DNA of 51,785 nt from Bacillota bacterium (GTDB lineage Bacteria > Bacillota > Limnochordia > Darwinibacteriales > Darwinibacteriaceae): assembly GCA_012521335.1 (NCBI GenBank), contig JAAYMM010000070.1, forward strand, positions 1 to 51,785, written 5' to 3'. Positions 12,090-20,721 of the stretch are shown here, one piece after another. The translations under genes were made by a program, and so were the position numbers. The notes under the pieces are model-generated. The model did not search any database, had not been told where the DNA came from, and saw nothing but the letters and a program-made list of their open reading frames with translations. Each line of letters begins with the position of its first letter. Position 1 is the first letter of the stretch.

Positions 12090-13460
12090 ATGCGCATGGA
12101 CTATACCAAAGGAGAGACATGGGGGAGCAGGCCTGTGCGCCGCTATGGGTTAATCGGCAGGCCGCTGCAGCACAGCCTTTCGCCCTGGATCCACAAGCGG
12201 ATCATGGAGGCGGCCGGCATTCGCGGGGAGTATAGGTTGTACGAACTGCAGGAAAACGAGCTCGCCAGGGAACTGCCCAGGCTTGTGGACGAGCTGGATG
12301 GTTTCAACTGCACCATCCCGTATAAGCAAAAGGTTATCCCCTTTCTGCGGAGTCTAGCTCCTTCTGCTCAGGTCTACGGAGCTGTGAACACGGTCTACCA
12401 CGGGGTGGGGCACAATACGGACGGAGCAGGTTTACGCAGCTGTGCCGTTCCCCTGTGGGGGAAGCGGGTGTGCATCTTGGGCGCGGGGGGCGTGGCCAGG
12501 GTGTTGGCCGTGGAAGCCGCACAGGCTGGGGCGGAGGAAATCGTGATCCGGGCCCGCAGATTAGAACAGGCCCGGGAGCTCGCTGCTCTTGTTTGTAACC
12601 TGGGGTTTTCTCACGTGCACTGTGCGGACTATCAGGACCAAGTGAGCTGCCATGTGCTGCTCAACGGTACTCCGGTGGGTATGTGGCCCCAGGTGGGGGG
12701 GCTGCCCGTGCCAGCAGAGGAGCTGGCCAACGTCCAGGCTGTATTTGACACCATCTATAATCCCACCGCAACGCGCCTCGTGCTCAAGGCCAAAACCCTA
12801 GGGTTGTGGGCCCAGGGGGGCCTGCGCATGCTCTTGGCCCAGGCCTTAGCTGCGCAGCAGATTTGGAACCCCGATGGGGATTTCACCAGGCTCGAACGGG
12901 AACTTGGGAGCATGGAGCGGGATTTAGCTTGGGAGGTGTTCAGAAGCAGTCCCCTCAAGCTTGTGCTCAGCGGATTTATGGGTGCGGGGAAAACCCATGT
13001 GGGCCGGCTCTTGGCTCAGCGTCTGCAGATGCCCTTCGCGGACCTGGACGAGTGCGTGGTCCGGCGCGCTGGACAGACCATTCCGAATATCTTTGCCGCC
13101 CAGGGAGAGGAAGGTTTCCGGCAGCTAGAACGGACCTGCCTTGAGGAGGAACTCAGCGCAGAAGGGCCGCTGGTGCTGGCGGCAGGAGGAGGCACGGTTC
13201 TGCAGCAAGGGACGGTCGAACTCATCCATAGCCTGGGCGGGCTAGTCATTTACCTGGATGTGCCCTTCGAGACAGCTTGGGAGCGCTGTGCCTCAGGAGG
13301 AGAGCGGCCTCTGCTCAACCGGGGGCGGGAGTCTGCCTGGGCTCTGTACCAACGGCGCCGGCCCCTATATGCAGAAGCAGCCGACTTGCAGGTGGATTCC
13401 GGCGGTGAGGATTCTCAGGTCGTCCGCGCCATTCTGGCCGCCTTTGAACTGGAGGTGTAA
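12090..13460 (+). CDS. bifunctional shikimate dehydrogenase - shikimate kinase fusion
   Basis: AroE motifs GRPLQHSLSPWIHK, NTDGAGL, LGAGGVARV; C-terminal AroK motifs GFMGAGKTHVGRLLAQRL, GEEGFRQLE, AGGGTVL, SGGERPLL. Confidence 0.92.
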   Translation: MRMDYTKGETWGSRPVRRYGLIGRPLQHSLSPWIHKRIMEAAGIRGEYRLYELQENELARELPRLVDELDGFNCTIPYKQKVIPFLRSLAPSAQVYGAVNTVYHGVGHNTDGAGLRSCAVPLWGKRVCILGAGGVARVLAVEAAQAGAEEIVIRARRLEQARELAALVCNLGFSHVHCADYQDQVSCHVLLNGTPVGMWPQVGGLPVPAEELANVQAVFDTIYNPTATRLVLKAKTLGLWAQGGLRMLLAQALAAQQIWNPDGDFTRLERELGSMERDLAWEVFRSSPLKLVLSGFMGAGKTHVGRLLAQRLQMPFADLDECVVRRAGQTIPNIFAAQGEEGFRQLERTCLEEELSAEGPLVLAAGGGTVLQQGTVELIHSLGGLVIYLDVPFETAWERCASGGERPLLNRGRESAWALYQRRRPLYAEAADLQVDSGGEDSQVVRAILAAFELEV

Positions 13461-13462
13461 GT

Positions 13463-14671
13463 GTGCAGGAAGTTTTTGTTGGCCCATCGCGCCTTCAGGG
13501 CAGCGTCACGCCACCGCCCTCCAAAAGCATGGCCCACCGGGTCCTGATCGCCGCGGCTCTTGCCGGCGTCTCGCTTGATAGGGTAGCAGAATGGGGCCTG
13601 GCCGGCGATGTAGGACACGATATTGCCGCCACCAAGGCCTGCCTGCAGGCCTTGTTAGCGCCGGGAGAGGGTCCAGCGCTATTGGACTGTCGGGAGTCCG
13701 GATCTACCCTGCGTTTTCTGCTGCCGGTGGCCGCGGCTTTGGGCCGCACTGCCCTGTTTGTGGGCAGTCCAAGCCTTGCCCGGCGGCCGTTGAGGGAATA
13801 TGCAGATATCTTAGGAGGCAAGGGGGTGAGCGTGGAGTTCCCGGGCACCAGTAATCTTCCGGCCCGGGTGGAAGGCCGGCTGGAGGGAGGAGTCTTCCAC
13901 GTGCCCGGCCACATCAGCTCACAGTACATAACCGGCTTACTGCTGGCCCTGCCTTTAGTGGACAGGGACAGCAGTATTTACCTCACTACACCTCTGCAGT
14001 CTGCACCTTATGTAGAGCTGACCTGCCAAGTGCTAAGCCATTTTGGGGTGGCGGTGGAAACCCTTCCCGGTTTGGGCTGGCGGGTCAGGGGCAGGCAGGC
14101 CTACCTCATTCCACAGGAGCCCCCTCACCTGGAGGCGGACTATTCCCAGGCGGCCTTCTGGCTGGTGGCCAAGTTTTTAGGCCACTCCCTGGTGGTGGAG
14201 GGACTGGCGCCCCACAGCCTGCAGGGGGATCGGGCCATCGTGCCGCTCCTGGAGGAGCTGGCTCAGCTGCCAGTCGGGTCAGAAAAACGCATTGGGGCGG
14301 CGCAGATTCCAGATCTGGTGCCCATTTTAGCGGTTGCCGCCTGTGCGCGGCCAGGGGTGGTCATCATTGAAGAACTGGAACGCCTGCGCCTCAAGGAAAG
14401 CGACCGGCTGCTTTCCACCAGCCTCATGCTGCGGAGCATCGGGGCCGAGGTCTCCGTCTCCGGTAATGCCCTGGTTATCCAGGGGGGCCGGCCCCTCGCG
14501 GGAGGAACGGTTGACTCCTGTGGCGATCACCGCATAGCCATGGCGGCAGCTATCGCGGCTCTCAACAGCCGCCATGGGGTGCTCATTCGGGGTGGCGAGG
14601 CGGTGGCAAAATCCTACCCAACTTTCTTCCAGGAACTGCAGCGCTTAGGAGGGGATGTGCGTGGTATCTAG
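13463..14671 (+). CDS. aroA: 3-phosphoshikimate 1-carboxyvinyltransferase (EPSP synthase)
   Basis: PPSKSMAHRVLIAAALA, ESGSTLRFLLPVAA, RLKESDRL, CGDHRIAMAAAIAAL. Confidence 0.95.
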   Translation: MQEVFVGPSRLQGSVTPPPSKSMAHRVLIAAALAGVSLDRVAEWGLAGDVGHDIAATKACLQALLAPGEGPALLDCRESGSTLRFLLPVAAALGRTALFVGSPSLARRPLREYADILGGKGVSVEFPGTSNLPARVEGRLEGGVFHVPGHISSQYITGLLLALPLVDRDSSIYLTTPLQSAPYVELTCQVLSHFGVAVETLPGLGWRVRGRQAYLIPQEPPHLEADYSQAAFWLVAKFLGHSLVVEGLAPHSLQGDRAIVPLLEELAQLPVGSEKRIGAAQIPDLVPILAVAACARPGVVIIEELERLRLKESDRLLSTSLMLRSIGAEVSVSGNALVIQGGRPLAGGTVDSCGDHRIAMAAAIAALNSRHGVLIRGGEAVAKSYPTFFQELQRLGGDVRGI

Positions 14672-15761
14672 CTGGGGCCAGCATTTGCGAATAACCATCT
14701 TCGGCGAATCACACGGACCTCAGATCGGGGTGGTGCTGGACGGCCTGCCCCCTGGGGAGGAGTTGGATCTAGAGAGTATCCAGGCCTTTCTGCGAAGGCG
14801 CGCTCCAGGCCGGACTCCATGGTCCACGGCGAGGCGGGAAGAGGATTCCTTTTCCATTGTTTCCGGGTTCTATCAAGGGTGCACTACCGGTACGCCGCTC
14901 TGCGCCCTGCTGGCCAACAAAGACGTGCGCTCCGAATCATACACCCAGTTTCAGCAGCTGCCCCGCCCCAGCCACGCCGATTACACGGGCTGGATTCGCT
15001 ACGCCGGGGCCAATGATCCCCGAGGCGGGGGGCATTTTTCCGGCCGGCTGACCGCGCCCCTCTGTTTGGCGGGTGCCATCGCCCTGCAGATCTTGAGCAG
15101 AAGGGGTGTGACCGTCGCGGCCCGCTTGGCTCAGATCGGGCCGGTGCAGGATGTGCCCCTGGACCTAGCGCGGCCAGATCCCCCGCTGCTCCATGCCCTG
15201 ACTAAAAAGGATTTTCCTGTGGTGGATGATACCAAGGGCAGGGAGATGCAGGCTGCCATCGAAGCAGCCCGGGCCGGCGGAGACTCTGTGGGAGGGGTGA
15301 TCCAGGCCTTTGTGCTGGGCCTGCCTCCAGGCTTGGGCGATCCCATCTTCGGCGGCGTGGAAAGCCGGGCGGCGTCCTTACTGTACGGCATTCCTGCGGT
15401 GAAGGGAGTCTCCTTTGGTGCCGGCTTCCAGGTGTGTGCCCGCAGGGGATCTGAGAACAACGACGCCTTCTGCCTCGAGGAGGGGCGGGTGCGTACCCGG
15501 ACCAACAATGATGGCGGTTTGAACGGGGGGATCACCAACGGCATGCCAGTTGTGGTCAATGTGGCGGTGAAACCAACACCTTCCATCGGCCTGCCCCAGC
15601 AGTCGGTGGATGTCCAGGCAGGCCGGGAGGATACCCTATCCATCACCGGGCGCCATGATCCCTGCCTTGTGCCGCGAGCACTGCCTGCAGTAGAGGCGGC
15701 TTTAGGTCTGGTGTTCCTCGACCTGTTTGTGGGAGCATACGGAGTGACGGGTAGACCCTGA
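14655..15761 (+). CDS. aroC: chorismate synthase
   Basis: FGESHGPQIGVVLDGLPPG, RPSHADYTG, GGGHFSGRLTAPL, ENNDAF, NNDGGLNGGITNGMP; overlaps the aroA stop by 17 nt. Confidence 0.95.
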   Translation: MCVVSSWGQHLRITIFGESHGPQIGVVLDGLPPGEELDLESIQAFLRRRAPGRTPWSTARREEDSFSIVSGFYQGCTTGTPLCALLANKDVRSESYTQFQQLPRPSHADYTGWIRYAGANDPRGGGHFSGRLTAPLCLAGAIALQILSRRGVTVAARLAQIGPVQDVPLDLARPDPPLLHALTKKDFPVVDDTKGREMQAAIEAARAGGDSVGGVIQAFVLGLPPGLGDPIFGGVESRAASLLYGIPAVKGVSFGAGFQVCARRGSENNDAFCLEEGRVRTRTNNDGGLNGGITNGMPVVVNVAVKPTPSIGLPQQSVDVQAGREDTLSITGRHDPCLVPRALPAVEAALGLVFLDLFVGAYGVTGRP

Positions 15762-15782
15762 AGAAGCGGAGGATGAGCACAA

Positions 15783-16622
15783 GTGGACCAACTGGAAGCT
15801 TTGCGGAATGAACTGACGGCAATTGACAGCGAGATTTTCCAGCTGTTTGCCCGGCGCTTGGCCGTGGTAGACCAGGTGTCAGAACGCAAGCTGAAGATGG
15901 GCATCCCGGTGTATGTACCGGTGCGGGAAGGAGTGATCTTGGCCCGGGCCCGCAGCAGCATGCCCCAAGGCCAGGAAAGTTATGGCGAGGCGCTGGCCCG
16001 TACTCTGCTGCGCCTGTCCCGGGAGCGCCAGTATGCGCGGGCAGCAGCGCAGGATTCCACGTGGGCACTGGGCCGCACCCTGCAGCAAGCGGAAGGACGC
16101 AGGCCCGCCTGGTACAATCTGGCTGCCGTGGAGGGTGAGGCTGCCGACGGGTGTGGGCAGGTCTTTCCCAAGGCGAGGATCATGGCCTTCGCGAACAGCG
16201 CTACGGTTGCCGCCGCGGTGAGTTCAGGCGAGGTCGATGCGGCCGTGCTGCCATACTGCAAGGCGCTGGAACTCGCGGCTCGGGAGGGATTGTACATCCA
16301 GGCTGGTTTGGATGGAGAGGAGCGCTATCTAGTTGTGGGGAAAGAGTTTGGGATCGCCCCGAGGGCGCGCCAGGTTAGTATCCTGGTAAAACTGGCACCC
16401 GAACCCGACAGCTTGGCGCTGGTGGTGAGCATCTTTGTCGACCTAAATCTGCCCATTAGCAGCCTGCACTGCATGCGTGTCAGCGCGGCCCAGCAGCTCT
16501 ATTATGTGGAGTTCGCCAGTGAACCTGGTCATCCCCAGGCTCTGCAGGCCCTTTACCAGTTGGAACGGGAAGCCGCTCAGCTGAGCCTGTTGGGTTGGTA
16601 TCCCGTGTTCGATCTGGAATAG
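15783..16622 (+). CDS. chorismate mutase fused to a degenerate prephenate dehydratase-like segment and an ACT-like domain (P-protein homologue)
   Basis: N-terminal AroQ-like LRNELTAIDSEIFQLFARRLAVVDQVSERK; a short middle segment ending in EERYLVVGKE where TRF is expected; C-terminal ACT-like region. Confidence 0.75.
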   Translation: MDQLEALRNELTAIDSEIFQLFARRLAVVDQVSERKLKMGIPVYVPVREGVILARARSSMPQGQESYGEALARTLLRLSRERQYARAAAQDSTWALGRTLQQAEGRRPAWYNLAAVEGEAADGCGQVFPKARIMAFANSATVAAAVSSGEVDAAVLPYCKALELAAREGLYIQAGLDGEERYLVVGKEFGIAPRARQVSILVKLAPEPDSLALVVSIFVDLNLPISSLHCMRVSAAQQLYYVEFASEPGHPQALQALYQLEREAAQLSLLGWYPVFDLE

Positions 16623-16838
16623 GCGGCCGAACGGATAAATTTCGCGTGCCGTTTTTGAGGATTACGACTTGCGCGGCGTCGATGGGCTTTTACATTCGTG
16701 AGCGGATTTCTCCACGGGTGCGCAAAGCAGCAGAACCTGTCGGGAACGGGAAAACAGCTTCATGTCCTGAGGCAGGAATTGCTGACGAAAAACGGAAGTA
16801 AATAATTGCATAAGTAATCTTAGAAGGAGTGTTAATCC

Positions 16839-17906
16839 GTGGAGATTACCCTGGTAAAAACCACCACCCCAAAACCCAAGCCGGATCCGTCTAAGCTGGG
16901 CTTTGGACGAGTTTTTACAGATCATATGTTCATCTGGGATTACAACCCGCAACAGGGCTGGCATAATGCACGCATTGTACCATACGGTCCCCTGGAGATG
17001 GACCCGGCCTCAGCAGTTCTGCACTATGGGCAGGCTGTATTCGAAGGAATGAAGGCCTACCGCGGGCCCGCGGGCGAGATCTTGCTGTTCCGCCCGGAGC
17101 AGAACATGGCCCGCCTGAACCGCAGCAATGAGCGTATGAGCATTCCGCCGTTCGACGAAGAGCTCGCCCTGCAGGCTTTGAAAAAGCTGGTTGCCTTGGA
17201 GCAGGATTGGATTCCCACGGCACCGGGAACAGCGCTGTACATTAGGCCCTTTATCATCGCCACCGACACAGTGCTGGGTGTGCGTCCGTCTACCACCTAC
17301 AAGTTCATCATCATCCTCTCCCCAGTGGGAGCCTATTACGAAGAAGGTCTGAACCCTGTGAGCATCTACGTGGAACCCCACTATGTACGCGCCGTTCGGG
17401 GCGGAACAGGGTTTGCCAAGGCCGCGGGCAATTACGCTGGCAGCCTGCTCGCGCAGAAGAACGCCCAAGCCAAGGGGCACGCCCAGGTGCTGTGGCTCGA
17501 TGGCATTGAGCGCAAGTATGTGGAAGAAGTGGGCGCTATGAATGTGTTTTTCAACATTGATGGCGAGCTGATCACGCCTGATTTGGGCGACAGCATCCTG
17601 CCCGGTGTGACCAGGGACTCCATTCTGCAGCTGCTGCGCTCTTGGGGGATCCCCGCTGTGGAGCGGCGGCTGGGGGTGGAAGAGGTTTTCCAGGCCCACG
17701 CCGCTGGCAAGCTGGTGGAAGCCTTTGGCTGCGGGACCGCCGCGGTAGTCAGCCCCATCGGCAGGCTGGAATACCAGGAGCGAGTCATTGAAATTGGCGG
17801 CGGCAAGACCGGCGAACTCACCCAGAAGCTGTACGATACGCTGACGGGCATTCAGACCGGAAGGCTGCCTGATCCCTTTGGTTGGGTTGTCAAGGTGGAG
17901 CCGTAG
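16839..17906 (+). CDS. ilvE: branched-chain amino-acid aminotransferase
   Basis: FGRVFTDHMFIWDYN, LHYGQAVFEGMKAYR, KAAGNYAGSLLAQ, LDGIERKYVEEVGAMNVFF, GITPG-like SILPGVTRDS, EAFGCGTAAVVSPIG. Confidence 0.92.
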   Translation: MEITLVKTTTPKPKPDPSKLGFGRVFTDHMFIWDYNPQQGWHNARIVPYGPLEMDPASAVLHYGQAVFEGMKAYRGPAGEILLFRPEQNMARLNRSNERMSIPPFDEELALQALKKLVALEQDWIPTAPGTALYIRPFIIATDTVLGVRPSTTYKFIIILSPVGAYYEEGLNPVSIYVEPHYVRAVRGGTGFAKAAGNYAGSLLAQKNAQAKGHAQVLWLDGIERKYVEEVGAMNVFFNIDGELITPDLGDSILPGVTRDSILQLLRSWGIPAVERRLGVEEVFQAHAAGKLVEAFGCGTAAVVSPIGRLEYQERVIEIGGGKTGELTQKLYDTLTGIQTGRLPDPFGWVVKVEP

Positions 17907-17927
17907 AGGTTTCCAGCATGCACATCA

Positions 17928-17966
17928 AAGGCTCGCTGAAGGAGGCCCCTCCAGCGAGCCTTTTTT
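17928..17966 (+). terminator. intrinsic terminator after ilvE
   Basis: AAGGCTCGCTG ... CAGCGAGCCTTTTTT. Confidence 0.85.
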
Positions 17967-17985
17967 AGGTGACCTGTCTGTAAGC

Positions 17986-18420
17986 TTAGAAAATCAGGAA
18001 GAGAAGCAGTAGGATCAAGAGCAGTGGCGCCGCCCCCGCAACAATCGCTACCATCACCTTGAGGAAAGCCCAGCCCAGCTTGAAAAAGAGCACAAAGGGT
18101 ATGAACAGCAGCGACAGCAGGAAGAACGGACCCAATACCCCCAGCATGATCAGGGCGACCAAACCCACGATGAACACAATGGGTACAATCACAATGGCCT
18201 GGAACAGGGCGGGAATGCCTTTCACCTCGTAGATCACCTCACCGCTTTCAGTTTCCCTTCTCTTCGGCTGGGTACCGGCCTGATACAGGGCCACCAGCCC
18301 CAAACCGATGAGGAGCAGGGGCCAGATTATGCCTGGACGGGGGATGAATCCCACGTTTTTGCCAAACAAGAATGCACCAAACAGAATTAACGCCAGCGCC
18401 CCCACGTGTTTGCCTTCCAT
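17986..18420 (-). CDS. small membrane protein (LiaF/DUF5668-like hydrophobic protein)
   Basis: Internal ATG at 18420 gives MEGKHVGALALILFGAFLFGKN... with several TM segments; the upstream extension in the track looks non-coding. Confidence 0.6.
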   Translation of the reverse strand: MEGKHVGALALILFGAFLFGKNVGFIPRPGIIWPLLLIGLGLVALYQAGTQPKRRETESGEVIYEVKGIPALFQAIVIVPIVFIVGLVALIMLGVLGPFFLLSLLFIPFVLFFKLGWAFLKVMVAIVAGAAPLLLILLLLFLIF

Positions 18421-18594
18421 ATTCTGTGACCTCCCTTTGCCCTTAGTATAACAAGGTGCGCCCCAGAGGACAATTCGCCCTGGGACCGGAAAAGACTCCG
18501 CCTCTAGGCTGAGTTCCGCAAGAGCGCCGTGAGCTTGACAATGGGCTGGGAGGGAGGATAATAGGGGCAGAGGTACCGGCGAAGGAGGCTGACC

Positions 18595-19659
18595 ATGGAC
18601 GAGCTTTTGCATATTCTCCAGACGCACCAGCAGCGCTACCCACAGTCAACTGTAGTGGATTACGTGAAACTGATCTACCAAAACGAGTTCGGCCCGGGCC
18701 ACCTGGTCACCGATGAACAGGCCAGTTTGGCGCGCTTAGAAGCAGAATGGGGTAGGCTGCAGACTAACCCTAATCTGCAGGATGATCTTTTTGAGCCCAT
18801 CGGCAACGGGCTGGTGCGGCTGCATCTGCGGCCGCTGGGCGATGCCCTGTCTCTGCGTGCTGTGAACAGGTTTTTCGTGCTCACAGCCGAAAAAGTGCGG
18901 GGAAGCAGGGGAGGACTGGAGAGGAAGCTGGAACTGTTGCGAGGGTTTATCCAGGGCGATGCCTCCGTGGTCTCTTTCCTGGAGGAATACAAACAGGCCG
19001 GTTACCCCTTGCTCAGCCACAGTGAGCCCTATAGAGCAGCCTATGCCCCGGCGTATCGGGTGGTGCAGAGCGAGTTCGCCCTCTTTTTCCCCGTGTTCAG
19101 AGAAATAGAAAGGCTGCTCCGAAAGAAGCAGCCTGTTCTGATAGCCATTGACGGCCGCAGCGGATCGGGCAAGAGTTTCTTAGCCGAACTGCTGCAGGCG
19201 GTATACGGCTGCAGCGTGATCTCTATGGATCACTTTTTCCTGCGGCCTGAACAGCGCACCCCGGCCCGGTTCCAGGAGCCGGGAGGCAATGTGGATTATG
19301 AACGCTTTCTGGACGAAGTAGTTTCTAGGCTTCAGGAAGGAATCCCCTTCAGCTACCGCATCCTGAACTGCCGGGATTGGAGCTTCAGCCCCTCGCCAGT
19401 GATCGAACCTGGCCCCTTGACGGTTGTGGAAGGCTCCTACAGCCACCATCCAGCTTTTGCGCACATCTTCGATTTGAAGGTCTTTTTGACCGTTCCTCCT
19501 GAGGTGCAGCGGGAACGGATCCTGAGGCGCAGCGGTGCGCCACTGCTCAAGCGCTTCGTGGAGGAGTGGATCCCCTTAGAAGAACTCTACTTTTCCTGCC
19601 TGAACATTGCCGAACAGAGCCACGTTACCATCTGTACCCACAGCCCTGTGCAGGATTAA
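18595..19659 (+). CDS. uridine kinase-like P-loop protein with an uncharacterised N-terminal domain
   Basis: C-terminal PVLIAIDGRSGSGKSFLAELL, SMDHFFLRPEQR, VEGSYSHHP; N-terminal ~170 aa not assignable. Confidence 0.72.
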   Translation: MDELLHILQTHQQRYPQSTVVDYVKLIYQNEFGPGHLVTDEQASLARLEAEWGRLQTNPNLQDDLFEPIGNGLVRLHLRPLGDALSLRAVNRFFVLTAEKVRGSRGGLERKLELLRGFIQGDASVVSFLEEYKQAGYPLLSHSEPYRAAYAPAYRVVQSEFALFFPVFREIERLLRKKQPVLIAIDGRSGSGKSFLAELLQAVYGCSVISMDHFFLRPEQRTPARFQEPGGNVDYERFLDEVVSRLQEGIPFSYRILNCRDWSFSPSPVIEPGPLTVVEGSYSHHPAFAHIFDLKVFLTVPPEVQRERILRRSGAPLLKRFVEEWIPLEELYFSCLNIAEQSHVTICTHSPVQD

Positions 19660-20240
19660 AGCCTTTTGTGAATCAGCTCGGAGAGGGGGCGCTTGGGCAC
19701 GTAGTGCACATCATCTTCACCGCGCCAGTAGCGGATATCGCCGTCTCGGCCAACACTGGTGAGCTCCACCCGTTCCCCCGGGGTGCCCAAGGCTGCCACC
19801 AGTTCGATCTTCAGCCCTTCAGGAATGCCCAGGATCTCAGCCAGGCGCGGCCGATCTACTGAGGCCAGCAGGCAGGCGCCATAGCCCAGTTCCCGCGCCC
19901 CCAGGATAATGCTCTGGGCGGCCAGCCCCAGGTCGATGAGGGCCATGCTGCTGTGCTCGCTGATGGAGGTATCGTTGAGGAACACGATGTACGCCGTGGG
20001 CCGCTCCGAGGGGCTCGGGCCCGGCCATTCGGTGAGGTAACCTGCCCACTTCAGGCAGGAAAAGACCTCGGGCAGCACTTCGGGATGGCGGACCAAAACG
20101 TACTTTAAGGGCTGTTTATTGGACGCAGAAGGAGCTAAGCGGGCAAGTTCTATGAGACTTTCCAATTCTGCCATGGTGGGGACAGGTTCCTGCCGAAATC
20201 TCCGGTAGCTCCGGGTGCTCTTCATCAGTTCCTTGAGCAT
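19656..20240 (-). CDS. nitroreductase family protein
   Basis: RSYRRFRQEPVP, ARLAPSASNKQPLKYVLV, DLGLAAQSIILGARELGYGACLLASVDR. Confidence 0.88.
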   Translation of the reverse strand: MLKELMKSTRSYRRFRQEPVPTMAELESLIELARLAPSASNKQPLKYVLVRHPEVLPEVFSCLKWAGYLTEWPGPSPSERPTAYIVFLNDTSISEHSSMALIDLGLAAQSIILGARELGYGACLLASVDRPRLAEILGIPEGLKIELVAALGTPGERVELTSVGRDGDIRYWRGEDDVHYVPKRPLSELIHKRL

Positions 20241-20328
20241 GGGTGACCTCCTGTTCTGGAATTGCTTGGGGGATTCTCTTCGCTAAGGGTGCGGTGTTCC
20301 CCTGCTGAGAGAAAACGATGGATAGGTG

Positions 20329-20357
20329 TTGCAAAAAGAATCAGAAAATAGTATAAT
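20329..20357 (+). promoter_or_regulatory. sigma70-type promoter (TTGCAA - 17 nt - TATAAT)
   Basis: -35 20329-20334, -10 20352-20357, exact 17-nt spacer. Confidence 0.85.
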
Positions 20358-20363
20358 ACAGAT

Positions 20364-20622
20364 GAAACATCAGAATCGCTGGGCCTTCCCGGCTGGGGCG
20401 CGGTCCCTGCCGCAGCACCGACTTCGTAGGGAAAGGGGGGAAGCAGTGCGCCGTTTGGCCCATTACGGTGCAGGGAGCCCAGAGAGGGGAACCAAAAGGC
20501 GCAGTGCAGGCAGCGCGGGCGTGCCGCAGTGAAGAAAAAAAAGAAAAGGCGATAGACCCGAACTAGAGCACGTCCGCCGTGAGGAAAAGGGCAGCGAAGG
20601 AGCCAGCAGGCTCCTTTGTCTC
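20364..20622 (+). ncRNA. candidate structured non-coding RNA or long 5' leader, family unidentified
   Basis: Follows the promoter above, no convincing ORF; nested pairings 20379-20384/20477-20482, 20405-20408/20472-20475, 20415-20420/20466-20471; 3' hairpin AAGGAGCC-AGCA-GGCTCCTT at 20597-20616. Confidence 0.5.
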
Positions 20623-20721
20623 TGCCTGGGCCAGACAGCGCAGGAAGTTGGGGAATTGTTTGGTATTAACTAAAGTAGAAGACCCAATGTCACTGAGCAA
20701 GTGGAAAGGCAGGCGAGCGTG

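Noticed and set aside
16595-16801. Small ORF between the P-protein homologue and ilvE
   Set aside because: Overlaps the end of the upstream gene, no RBS or protein-like composition; more likely leader sequence.
20326-20532. 68-aa ORF inside the putative structured RNA
   Set aside because: Starts upstream of the predicted TSS and has a composition unlike protein; the RNA interpretation fits better.
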